Source: an uncultured Eubacteriales bacterium
Lineage (GTDB): Bacteria; Bacillota; Clostridia; Lachnospirales; Lachnospiraceae
Length of the DNA: 64,000 nt
Direction: 5' to 3'
Assembly: GCA_900548855.1 (NCBI GenBank)
Contig: URMF01000009.1
Location: 11,513-75,512, forward strand
Shown: piece by piece, positions 32,802 to 40,369 of the stretch
Layout of the letters: every line of letters starts with the position of its first letter
Numbering within the stretch: the stretch's first letter is position 1
Notes under the pieces: model-generated
Told to the model about the DNA's origin: nothing
What the model saw: only the letters and a program-made list of their open reading frames with translations
The model's database searches: none
Made by a program: the position numbers and the translations under genes

Positions 32802-33335
32802 ATGCAGGACAGATGTGGAATTGACCAGTATGTAAGAAGTATTCCGGATTTTCCGGAGGAAGGAATTATTTTTCGTGATATTACTTCTATTATCCAGAAT
32901 CCAGAGGGGCTTAAAAAGTCAATTGATGGAATGATAGATAGCCTTAAGGATGTAGATTTTGATATTGTCATAGGACCGGAGTCCAGGGGATTTATTTTCG
33001 GAATGCCGGTTGCATACACACTGGGAAAGGGTTTTGTTCCCGTCCGTAAAAAGGGAAAGCTGCCGTGTGAGACGATTCAGAAGGAATACGCGCTGGAATA
33101 TGGAACTGCCATTATTGAGATGCACAAGGATGCTATTAAACCGGGAGATAAGGTTGTTATAATAGATGACCTTGTGGCAACGGGTGGAACCATTGAGGCG
33201 ATTATCCAGATGATAGAAAGTCTTGGTGGGGAGGTTGTGAAAATCCAGTTTGTTATGGAACTGGCAGGTCTGAAGGGCAGAGAAAAGCTTTGTAACTATA
33301 ATGTGGATTCTCTTCTCATATATGATGGAAAATAA
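32802..33335 (+). CDS. apt: Adenine phosphoribosyltransferase
   Basis: Purine salvage enzyme that makes AMP from adenine and PRPP, 177 residues. It begins with YVRSIPDFPEEGIIFRDITS, has GPESRGFIFGMPVAY in the middle and the PRPP loop VVIIDDLVATGGT near residue 118. ATG at 32802 follows AGGAGG. The frame is open back to 32718, right after the spmB stop, but that region has no ribosome site and would add 28 residues that the family lacks. A double-hairpin terminator follows; argG lies beyond it on the other strand. Confidence 0.95.
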   Translation: MQDRCGIDQYVRSIPDFPEEGIIFRDITSIIQNPEGLKKSIDGMIDSLKDVDFDIVIGPESRGFIFGMPVAYTLGKGFVPVRKKGKLPCETIQKEYALEYGTAIIEMHKDAIKPGDKVVIIDDLVATGGTIEAIIQMIESLGGEVVKIQFVMELAGLKGREKLCNYNVDSLLIYDGK

Positions 33336-33338
33336 AAC

Positions 33339-33423
33339 AATCGTGCGCAGGTCGTTCAGACTTGCGCACGATTCTTTTGTTGCCAAGCATACTCAAAAAT
33401 GGTCCAGTGAACCATTTTTGAGT
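33339..33423 (+). terminator. Double-hairpin terminator, module copy 5
   Basis: First stem AATCGTGCGCA-gG / C-TTGCGCACGATT (33339-33373) with TCTTTTGTTG. The module then reads CCAAGCATACTC, with a second stem ACTCAAAAATGGT / ACCATTTTTGAGT. Here the stem is longer than in the other copies because ATACTC pairs with GAGTAT. It lies between apt and argG, which converge, and can serve both strands. Confidence 0.82.
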
Positions 33424-33451
33424 ATAATATATTGTTTGCAGTTTTTATAAT

Positions 33452-34663
33452 TTATTTGCGTTCTGCGTCAAGCATTGCACGAACCTTTGTGGAGAGTCCA
33501 AACAGATTGATGAAGCCCTCTGCATCCTTGTGGTCATATAAATCACCGGTGGTGAAGCTTGCCAGAGATTCTGAATACAGAGAATATGGAGAGGTTGTGC
33601 CGGCTTTGATGATATTGCCCTTGTAAAGCTTTAATTTTACCTCACCGGTTACGCGCTCCTGGGTAGATTCTACAAATGCCTGTAATGCCTCACGGAGTGG
33701 TGACCACCATTTACCCTCATATACTACGTCAGCGAATTTGTCGCCGATGGTCTTCTTGAATGCTAATGTCTCACGGTCGAGAATCAACTCCTCTAACTGG
33801 GTATGTGCTTCCATAAGGATGGTTCCACCCGGAGTTTCATATACACCGCGGGATTTCATACCGACAACACGGTTCTCTACGATATCTACAATACCGATAC
33901 CATGCTTGCCGCCTAAACGGTTCAATTCACGGATGATGTCGGAAACCTTCATTTCCTTGCCATTTACGGATTTTGGAATCCCTTTTTCAAATGTAAGCGT
34001 AACATATTCAGCCTCATCTGGTGCCTTTTCCGGGTATGTACCAAGAACCAGTAAATGCTCGTAATTTGGCTCATTTGCAGGGTCCTCCAGCTCAAGACCT
34101 TCATGGCTGATGTGCCATAAGTTGCGGTCACGGCTGTAGGAAGAATCTGCTGAGAATGGAAGATTAATGCCATGCTGTTTGCAGTATGCAATCTCCTCCT
34201 CACGGGAATTCATGGTCCATTCATCCTGTCTCCATGCTGCAATAATCTTAAGCTCTGGACCAAATGCCTTGATGGCAAGCTCAAAACGAACCTGGTCATT
34301 TCCTTTTCCAGTAGCACCGTGGCAGATGGCAGTAGCGCCTTCTTTGTGTGCGATATCTACTAAAACCTTACCGATTAATGGTCTTGCCATGGAAGTACCT
34401 AACAGATATTTATTCTCATATACGGCACCTGCCTGAACGGTAGGAACGATATAATCATCACAGAATTCATCTACTACATCTAATACATAACATTTGGAAG
34501 CGCCACAGGAGATTGCTCTTTCCTCCAGACCCTCCAATTCGCTTTCCTGTCCAACGTCAATACATACACAGATTACTTCATAATCATAATTCTCCTTTAG
34601 CCAAGGGATAATGGCAGTTGTGTCAAGTCCGCCGGAATAAGCTAAAATTACTTTTTCTTTCAT
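33452..34663 (-). CDS. argG: Argininosuccinate synthase
   Basis: Joins citrulline and aspartate with ATP in arginine synthesis, 403 residues. The N-terminal ATP loop is LAYSGGLDTTAIIPWL. Further marks are CHGATGKGNDQVRFE near residue 115, PYSxxRNLWHIS-like SSYSRDRNLWHISHEG and MKSRGVYETPGGTIL. AAGGAGG lies before the ATG at 34663 on the minus strand; the frame extends further upstream through the promoter and is not coding there. argH is not in the window. The promoter faces the argCB promoter in an inverted arrangement. Confidence 0.96.
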   Translation of the reverse strand: MKEKVILAYSGGLDTTAIIPWLKENYDYEVICVCIDVGQESELEGLEERAISCGASKCYVLDVVDEFCDDYIVPTVQAGAVYENKYLLGTSMARPLIGKVLVDIAHKEGATAICHGATGKGNDQVRFELAIKAFGPELKIIAAWRQDEWTMNSREEEIAYCKQHGINLPFSADSSYSRDRNLWHISHEGLELEDPANEPNYEHLLVLGTYPEKAPDEAEYVTLTFEKGIPKSVNGKEMKVSDIIRELNRLGGKHGIGIVDIVENRVVGMKSRGVYETPGGTILMEAHTQLEELILDRETLAFKKTIGDKFADVVYEGKWWSPLREALQAFVESTQERVTGEVKLKLYKGNIIKAGTTSPYSLYSESLASFTTGDLYDHKDAEGFINLFGLSTKVRAMLDAERK

Positions 34664-34697
34664 TGTAAAAAGTCCTCCTTCAAAATATCTATTGACT

Positions 34698-34726
34698 AAT
34701 ATACAACCAAAGTGAATATTATGCAA
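34698..34726 (-). promoter_or_regulatory. argG promoter
   Basis: Read on the minus strand: TTGCAT (34726-34721), 17-nt spacer, TATATT (34703-34698). The -35 and the first spacer bases form TTGCATAATATTCA, which recurs in inverted orientation in the argC-side promoter. The motif resembles an ARG-box half (TGAATATTATGCA), so ArgR control is likely. Confidence 0.7.
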
Positions 34727-34765
34727 CCCTTTTTCAGAGAAAAAATTATTGGATGTAGAAAGTAC

Positions 34766-34794
34766 TTGCATAATATTCATTATGAATGTATAAT
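34766..34794 (+). promoter_or_regulatory. argCB promoter 1 with ARG-box-like sequence
   Basis: TTGCAT (34766-34771), 17-nt spacer, TATAAT (34789-34794). The sequence TTGCATAATATTCA is an exact inverted copy of the argG promoter segment at 34713-34726. The spacer also holds ATTCATTATGAAT, an ARG-box-like inverted repeat. The start codon of argC is 124 nt downstream. Confidence 0.68.
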
Positions 34795-34835
34795 TATGAA
34801 ACGGCATAAACGGAAATATTTCAGGATTCTCTTAC

Positions 34836-34864
34836 TATACATGGAAATAAAAGAGTGCTATAAT
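34836..34864 (+). promoter_or_regulatory. argCB promoter 2 (candidate)
   Basis: TATACA (34836-34841), 17-nt spacer, TATAAT (34859-34864), 54 nt upstream of the argC start. It has no ARG-box-like sequence, so it could give a basal level. The -35 match is poor. Confidence 0.45.
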
Positions 34865-34917
34865 AGGAATCCGGGTTTTAACCGTGATTTGAAGGATTAG
34901 GAAGAAAGGATAACAAT

Positions 34918-35958
34918 ATGATAAGGGCAGGTATTATCGGTTCTACAGGTTATGCAGGACAGGAATTGGTGAGATTATTATTGGGACATAAGGAGGCAGA
35001 GATTGTATGGTATGGCTCTAGAAGCTATATTGACAAGCAGTACTATCAGGTATTTGGCAATATGTTTGAAATTGTAGATGCAAAATGTTTAGATGACAAT
35101 ATGGAAATGCTTGCTGATAAGGCGGATGTTATTTTTACTGCCACGCCGCAGGGATTATGTGCTTCTCTGGTGAATGAGGAGATTTTGTCTAAGGTTAAGA
35201 TTGTAGACTTAAGTGCAGATTTCCGTATTAAGGATGTTGCAGTCTATGAAAAATGGTATGGAATAGAACACAAATCGCCTGAATATATTAAAGAAGCAGT
35301 ATATGGGCTGTGTGAAATTAATAGGGAGCAGATTAAGGGAAAACGTCTGGTGGCAAATCCGGGGTGTTATACCACTTGTTCCATTTTATCCTTGTATCCG
35401 CTGGTAAAAGAAGGGGTGATTGACCCGGACAGTATTATAATTGATGCAAAATCAGGAACCTCTGGCGCAGGCAGGGGAGCAAAGATTAACAATTTGTATT
35501 GTGAGGTCAATGAGAATATTAAAGCATACGGGGTTACGACACACCGGCATACACCAGAGATTGAAGAGCAGCTGGGCTATGCATGTGGAAAGGAAATCGT
35601 GCTCAATTTTACCCCACATTTAGTACCTATGAACAGAGGAATTCTGGTGACGGCCTATGGTAACCTGACGAAGGATTATACATATGAAACCTTAAAGGCA
35701 GTTTATGATAAATATTATGGAAAAGAAAATTTTATAAGGGTGTTGGATAAAGATGTCCCACCGGAAACCAGATGGGTGGAAGGCAGTAATTATGTGGATA
35801 TCAACTTTAAGCTTGATGAGAGAACAAAGCGCATCATTGTGATAGGTGCACTGGACAATCTGGTGAAAGGGGCAGCAGGACAGGCGGTTCAGAATATGAA
35901 TCTGTTATTTGGACTGCCGGAGACCATGGGATTAGAGCAGCCGCCGATGTTTCCGTAG
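34918..35958 (+). CDS. argC: N-acetyl-gamma-glutamyl-phosphate reductase
   Basis: NADPH enzyme of the acetylated arginine pathway, 346 residues. The N-terminal nucleotide-binding segment is IRAGIIGSTGYAGQELVRLL, and the active-site Cys lies in VANPGCYTTCSIL near residue 148. GTSGAGRGAKINNLYCEVNE and THRHTPEIEEQLG follow as usual for the long type. AAAGGA precedes the ATG. It is followed by argB; argJ and argD are not in the window, so the cluster is short. Confidence 0.96.
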   Translation: MIRAGIIGSTGYAGQELVRLLLGHKEAEIVWYGSRSYIDKQYYQVFGNMFEIVDAKCLDDNMEMLADKADVIFTATPQGLCASLVNEEILSKVKIVDLSADFRIKDVAVYEKWYGIEHKSPEYIKEAVYGLCEINREQIKGKRLVANPGCYTTCSILSLYPLVKEGVIDPDSIIIDAKSGTSGAGRGAKINNLYCEVNENIKAYGVTTHRHTPEIEEQLGYACGKEIVLNFTPHLVPMNRGILVTAYGNLTKDYTYETLKAVYDKYYGKENFIRVLDKDVPPETRWVEGSNYVDINFKLDERTKRIIVIGALDNLVKGAAGQAVQNMNLLFGLPETMGLEQPPMFP

Positions 35959-36040
35959 GAGGCAGCGACAGGGCTAACCTTCAGAGAACTGCAACAGATA
36001 AGGATTTCCTAAATTTTAAGGGTTGAGAAAGGATAAGAAA

Positions 36041-36934
36041 ATGATTAACAAGAATAATAGTAATATGGACCAGGTAATTGCAAAGGCACAGACTCTAATC
36101 GAGGCGCTGCCATATATACAGAAATTCAATGGAAAAAAGATTGTGGTAAAATATGGTGGAAGCGCTATGCTGGATGAGGATTTAAAGTATAATGTCATTA
36201 AGGATGTGGCGTTGTTAAAGCTGATTGGTCTAAAACCGATTATTGTACATGGCGGTGGAAAGGAAATCAGCAAATGGGTAGAAAAAATCGGAAAAGAGCC
36301 GGAATTTATTAACGGACTGCGGGTGACGGATTCTGAGACCATGGAGATTGCAGAAATGGTACTTTCCAAGGTGAATAAGGGACTGGTACAGATGATGCAG
36401 AAGTTAGGGCTTAATGCAGTGGGAATCAGCGGTAAAGATGCGGGACTTATGACGGTGACCAAGAGATTTCCGGGAGGAAAGGACATCGGATATGTAGGAG
36501 AGGTTAAGGCTGTAAATGGCAAGGTTTTGGATACATTAATCGAAAATGATTTTATACCGGTTATTGCGCCAATCGGCTCCTCGGAGGATTTTGAGAGCTA
36601 TAATATCAATGCGGACGATGCGGCCTGCGCAGTGGCAAAAGCCATTTCTGCTGAAAAATTAGTATTTCTCACAGATATTGAAGGCGTATTTGTGGATCCT
36701 AATGACCGGGATACACTGATTTCCGAGATGGATATTAATGAGGCAAAAGCCTTTATTGAAAAAGGAGTTGTGGGAGGCGGAATGCTGCCAAAGCTTACCA
36801 ACTGTATTGATGCTATTGAAAACGGTGTGTCAAGAGTCCATGTGCTGGATGGACGGGTAGAGCACTGCCTGCTGCTGGAATTCTTTACAGAAAAAGGTAT
36901 CGGAACTGCCATTTTAAAGGAGCCGTTGTTTTAA
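36041..36934 (+). CDS. argB: Acetylglutamate kinase
   Basis: Phosphorylates N-acetylglutamate in arginine synthesis, 297 residues. Marks are IVVKYGGSAM (phosphate loop with Lys), IVHGGGKEISKWVEKIGKEP and NGLRVTDSETMEIAEMVLSK, then NADDAACAVAKAISAEKLVF and GGGMLPKLTNCIDAI at the C-terminus. I chose the ATG at 36041 behind GAAAGGA; a TTG 18 nt earlier is possible. The Asn-rich start (MINKNNSNMD) is variable in the family. The 82 nt between argC and argB hold no clear terminator, so the two are likely one unit. Confidence 0.95.
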   Translation: MINKNNSNMDQVIAKAQTLIEALPYIQKFNGKKIVVKYGGSAMLDEDLKYNVIKDVALLKLIGLKPIIVHGGGKEISKWVEKIGKEPEFINGLRVTDSETMEIAEMVLSKVNKGLVQMMQKLGLNAVGISGKDAGLMTVTKRFPGGKDIGYVGEVKAVNGKVLDTLIENDFIPVIAPIGSSEDFESYNINADDAACAVAKAISAEKLVFLTDIEGVFVDPNDRDTLISEMDINEAKAFIEKGVVGGGMLPKLTNCIDAIENGVSRVHVLDGRVEHCLLLEFFTEKGIGTAILKEPLF

Positions 36935-36949
36935 ACGGAGGAGATAAAT

Positions 36950-38245
36950 ATGAGAAAAAGAACAATTGCCTTTTTGCTAATCTGCATATGGATAGCCGGT
37001 TTGCTGGCAGGCTGCGGCTCATCGGAACAGCAGAATAATGAAACTGACACAAAGCCGGTAAGCTACAAGGGATTGATGGAACAGTGGAAGCAGAGCGCGG
37101 CGGAGGATAATCTGACCTGCTGGTATACCGGGAATGAGGATAAGGCATGGCTGGAGGCCGAGGCAGAAAAATTTGAAAAGGAGTATTCCGTTAAGGTGAA
37201 TCTGGTCTATTATGACGGAGTCAGCTTTTTTGACGATATGAACCAGGCAAACCAGAAGGGAAACGGACCGGATGTCTACCTGATGGGAAATGACCAGCTA
37301 GAGCTTGCCAGAAACAGCGGAATGGCGGAAGAAAATATGTGGCTGGATGAAGCTTTTTGGAAAGAAAATTATCCGGCAGTGGCAAAGGACGCAGTCACAT
37401 ATCAGGACAGACAGTATGGGTATCCGGTGTATTTTGACACCTATTGTCTGGTATATGATGCAAATCTGCTGGAAAACGCACCGGCATCCATTGACGATAT
37501 CCTGACCTTTCTGGATGCATATGAGGATACCGGTTCCACAAAGGCGGTATTCCGGTGGGATGTGGCAGACCCATATATCAACAGTATGTTTATTGCATCC
37601 TATGCCAATCTGTTTGGCGAAAAGGGAGATTCTGCATCGGAGTTTAAGGTAAATGATGAGAAATCCATTGCAGCCATGGAATATTTTCAGTCGTTGAGCG
37701 CCTATCTGTGGATGGATAAGAGTAATATATCCCATGATACGGTAATGAACCGTATTAAGGATGGCACCTTAGTATTGGGTCTGTGTAAATCTGATATCCT
37801 GCCAACCCTCTACGAAATGCAGAGTACAGAACAGAAGGGCGAAGAGGATAAGGATGTTACCAATTACCAGGTATCCTATGTTCCAAGCCTGACGGAGGAG
37901 CTTTCCTCCACCACATTTTCCACTACTTATGGAGCATTTATCAATCCATATGGAAAGGATACTGCTCTGGGAAATATGTTTGCCTTCTATCTGAGCTATG
38001 GATGTGCCAAGGACCAGTATTCCGGTAATGGAAAACTGCCGGTTATCAATCAGAATGAAAGCTTTGATGCCATGCAGAAGGTGATTTATGCCCAGTATCT
38101 GAATTCAAAACCAATTCCAAAGGTCATGGTTTTAGGCGATTATCTGACGGAAAGCGGAATTGCCTTTGATGCCATATGGGATGGAAAGGATGCGAAGGAA
38201 CAGCTGGATTGGCTTCAGAATACAATGGAACAGAAGATTAAATAA
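36950..38245 (+). CDS. Extracellular solute-binding lipoprotein (family 1), orphan
   Basis: Lipoprotein of 431 residues. The signal is MRKRTIAFLLICIWIAGLL followed by the lipobox LLAGC with C22. The mature part has EKFEKEYSVKVNLVYYDG, GNGPDVYLMGNDQLEL, and YGYPVYFDTYCLVYDANL, typical of sugar-binding proteins of ABC importers. It starts 15 nt after argB behind CGGAGGAG. No permease or ATPase gene is adjacent, so the transporter it serves is encoded elsewhere, or it acts as a sensor. The ligand is unknown. Confidence 0.85.
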   Translation: MRKRTIAFLLICIWIAGLLAGCGSSEQQNNETDTKPVSYKGLMEQWKQSAAEDNLTCWYTGNEDKAWLEAEAEKFEKEYSVKVNLVYYDGVSFFDDMNQANQKGNGPDVYLMGNDQLELARNSGMAEENMWLDEAFWKENYPAVAKDAVTYQDRQYGYPVYFDTYCLVYDANLLENAPASIDDILTFLDAYEDTGSTKAVFRWDVADPYINSMFIASYANLFGEKGDSASEFKVNDEKSIAAMEYFQSLSAYLWMDKSNISHDTVMNRIKDGTLVLGLCKSDILPTLYEMQSTEQKGEEDKDVTNYQVSYVPSLTEELSSTTFSTTYGAFINPYGKDTALGNMFAFYLSYGCAKDQYSGNGKLPVINQNESFDAMQKVIYAQYLNSKPIPKVMVLGDYLTESGIAFDAIWDGKDAKEQLDWLQNTMEQKIK

Positions 38246-38374
38246 AGGTTTTATAAAGGATAATGAATAAAAACATAAGAAAGTCACGCATACTATTCTA
38301 AGAATCAGGTGGAGCATGCCAGAAAATGGTACGCCATGCTTCATGTATTATGGTATAACCAGGAGGGAATATGT

Positions 38375-38815
38375 ATGTGGGGCTTTTTGATTGCCTGCAT
38401 TTCAGGCGCATTGATGAGTATTCAGGGAGTATTTAACACAGGAGTAACGAAGGAAACGGGTCCGTGGCTGACAAACAGCTTTGTCCAGCTGACTGCTTTT
38501 GTTGTATGTGCAGGCTTCTTTTTGTTTACGGAGCAGGGAAAGGTGCCTGTTGGAGATTTGTTTAAAGTGAATCACAAATACATGCTGTTAGGAGGAGTCA
38601 TTGGTGCATTTATCACATTTACGGTAATCAAGAGCATGGCTTCTTTAGGACCGGCACAGGCAATTCTCGCAATTGTGATAACCCAGGTGTTAGTGGGCTA
38701 TCTGATAGAGCTGTTTGGCTGGTTTGGTGTGGAAAAGGCTGCCTTTTCCGTATCGAAGCTCATCGGAATTGTAATTGCGATTGCCGGACTAATCGTCTTT
38801 AAGTGGGAAGCATAG
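38375..38815 (+). CDS. DMT-superfamily membrane protein (DUF606/YdcZ-type)
   Basis: Small membrane protein of 146 residues with five hydrophobic segments. Typical features are ISGALMSIQGVFNTGVTKET, GPWLTNSFVQLTAF, the short loop YMLLGGVIGAFITFTVIKSM, and PAQAILAIVITQVLVGYLIE. ATG at 38375 follows AGGAGGG. Members often function as pairs or dimers; no second gene is adjacent here. A strong terminator follows. Confidence 0.85.
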   Translation: MWGFLIACISGALMSIQGVFNTGVTKETGPWLTNSFVQLTAFVVCAGFFLFTEQGKVPVGDLFKVNHKYMLLGGVIGAFITFTVIKSMASLGPAQAILAIVITQVLVGYLIELFGWFGVEKAAFSVSKLIGIVIAIAGLIVFKWEA

Positions 38816-38832
38816 AACTCCCGGACTAACTC

Positions 38833-38880
38833 AAATCAGACCTGTTTGCCGCTGGTGGCGGCAGACAGGTCTGATTTTGT
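38833..38880 (+). terminator. Terminator after the DMT gene
   Basis: AAATCAGACCTG pairs with CAGGTCTGATTT, with an inner GCCGC/GGCGGC-type stem, followed by TTTTGT. The 224-nt gap to comEA holds nothing else of note apart from an A/T-rich stretch. Confidence 0.8.
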
Positions 38881-39039
38881 AATAATTGTCCTTTTTTGAA
38901 TGCAATATAGATAAAAAAACAGTTGTAAATTGTTCATATTTTATGTATTATGAAAGTGTATCTTATTTTATTTCATTTTATAAATTGCACTCCGCTTTGT
39001 AAATTGGGTAACGGTTTTGAAAGGAAAAGGAGTGTAAAA

Positions 39040-39651
39040 ATGAACAAATACATATGGTTGGTTATTTTGCTCGGACTGAGCTTTTTGACAGGGTGCGGAC
39101 AGAGGGAAGCTGTCATGACTGCATCCGATAAGGGGAAAAATCTTTCGGAGGGGCAGACTGCAGGAGCAGCTGCATCCGGTACGGAAGGCGCTTTGTCAGA
39201 TTTGGAAAACCAGAATCAAGGGACGGCTGCTGCACAGGATAGGATTTATGTATATGTATGTGGTCATGTAGAAAAACCAGGCGTATACCAGTTGTCGGCG
39301 GATGCAAGGATTTGTGATGCATTAGAGCTGGCAGGAGGAGTGACGGCAGAAGGATGTCCGGAGGCGCTGAATCAGGCAGAGCATATGACGGATGGACAGA
39401 CCCTGTATGTTCCGGGAATGGAGGAAGAGACCGAAAAACCGGTTTTAGAGGATGACGGGTTGGTTGATATTAATCAGGCAGACCGGGAAGCCTTCATGAC
39501 ACTGCCGGGGATTGGTGAGTCGAAGGCAGAGGTCATTATTCAATACCGGGAGGAGCATGGGGCATTTAAATCCATTGAAGAACTGATGCAGATTCCGGGA
39601 ATCAAGGAAGGTGTATTTAATAAGATAAAAGGGAGTATTAAATGTAGATGA
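39040..39651 (+). CDS. comEA: ComEA-type DNA-binding competence protein, lipoprotein form
   Basis: Protein of 203 residues. The N-terminus MNKYIWLVILLGLSFLTGC has a lipobox (FLTGC, C19), so the protein should be lipid-anchored outside the membrane instead of held by a membrane helix. A low-complexity linker (about 20-68) precedes an SLBB domain (IYVYVCGHVEKPGVYQLS) and a C-terminal pair of helix-hairpin-helix motifs (VDINQADREAFMTLPGIGES, then FKSIEELMQIPGIKEG). ComEA binds incoming DNA and hands it to ComEC. AAAAGGAG precedes the ATG at 39040. The partner comEC lies three genes downstream. Confidence 0.9.
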   Translation: MNKYIWLVILLGLSFLTGCGQREAVMTASDKGKNLSEGQTAGAAASGTEGALSDLENQNQGTAAAQDRIYVYVCGHVEKPGVYQLSADARICDALELAGGVTAEGCPEALNQAEHMTDGQTLYVPGMEEETEKPVLEDDGLVDINQADREAFMTLPGIGESKAEVIIQYREEHGAFKSIEELMQIPGIKEGVFNKIKGSIKCR

Positions 39652-39682
39652 GATTTGAAGGATAGATGATAGGAGAACTGGG

Positions 39683-40369
39683 ATGAAGAAAGTATTAGTT
39701 GTTGATGATGAGAAGTTAATTGTAAAGGGGATTAAATTTTCATTAGAGCAGGATGAAATGGAGGTTACCGCAGCCTATGACGGGGAAGAAGCAGTAGAGC
39801 TTGCAAAGAATAACGAATTCGATGTTATTTTGCTGGATGTTATGCTTCCGGGACTGTCAGGCTTTGAGGTATGCCAGGCTATCCGTGAATTTTCAGATGT
39901 TCCAATCATTATGCTGACTGCCAAAGGGGATGACATGGACAAAATATTAGGTTTGGAATATGGAGCAGATGACTATATTACCAAGCCATTTAATATTTTG
40001 GAGGTAAAGGCGCGGATTAAGGCAATTATCCGCAGGAACCAGAAAAAGGTTCCGGATGCTCCAAAGCCAAAACTTTTGGTGGAGGGTGATATGACAATTG
40101 AGCTGGAGAGTCGTCGTGTCACAATTGCAGGAAAGGATGTGAACCTTACTGCAAAGGAATTTAATATTCTGACCTTGCTGCTTTTTCATCCCAATAAAGT
40201 ATATTCCAGAGATGACCTTTTAAAGGAAATCTGGGGAAGTGATGCATTAGGGGACGGGCGTACCGTGGATGTCCATGTAAGAAGACTGCGAGAAAAGATT
40301 GAGTCGAATCCGGGAGACCCAAAATATATTCAGACGAAGTGGGGTGTCGGTTATTATTTCAGAAAATAA
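39683..40369 (+). CDS. OmpR-family response regulator
   Basis: Two-component regulator of 228 residues. The receiver domain (1-120) has the acidic pair VDDEK, the phosphate acceptor D52 in DVILLDVMLPGLSG and the conserved TAK and TKPF motifs. The C-terminal winged helix (about 135-226) has NLTAKEFNILTLLLFHPNKV and GRTVDVHVRRLREKI. AGGAG precedes the ATG. The kinase gene overlaps its end. It lies between comEA and comEC, which is not the usual content of that locus. Confidence 0.95.
   Translation: MKKVLVVDDEKLIVKGIKFSLEQDEMEVTAAYDGEEAVELAKNNEFDVILLDVMLPGLSGFEVCQAIREFSDVPIIMLTAKGDDMDKILGLEYGADDYITKPFNILEVKARIKAIIRRNQKKVPDAPKPKLLVEGDMTIELESRRVTIAGKDVNLTAKEFNILTLLLFHPNKVYSRDDLLKEIWGSDALGDGRTVDVHVRRLREKIESNPGDPKYIQTKWGVGYYFRK

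Noticed and set aside
33428..33451. Possible further gene between apt and argG
   Set aside because: The gap holds only the double-hairpin terminator and a few bases before the argG stop.
38311..38343. Inverted repeat GAGCATG/CATGCTTC before the DMT gene as a riboswitch or attenuator
   Set aside because: Stem is short and imperfect, no T-run follows and no conserved motif was recognised.
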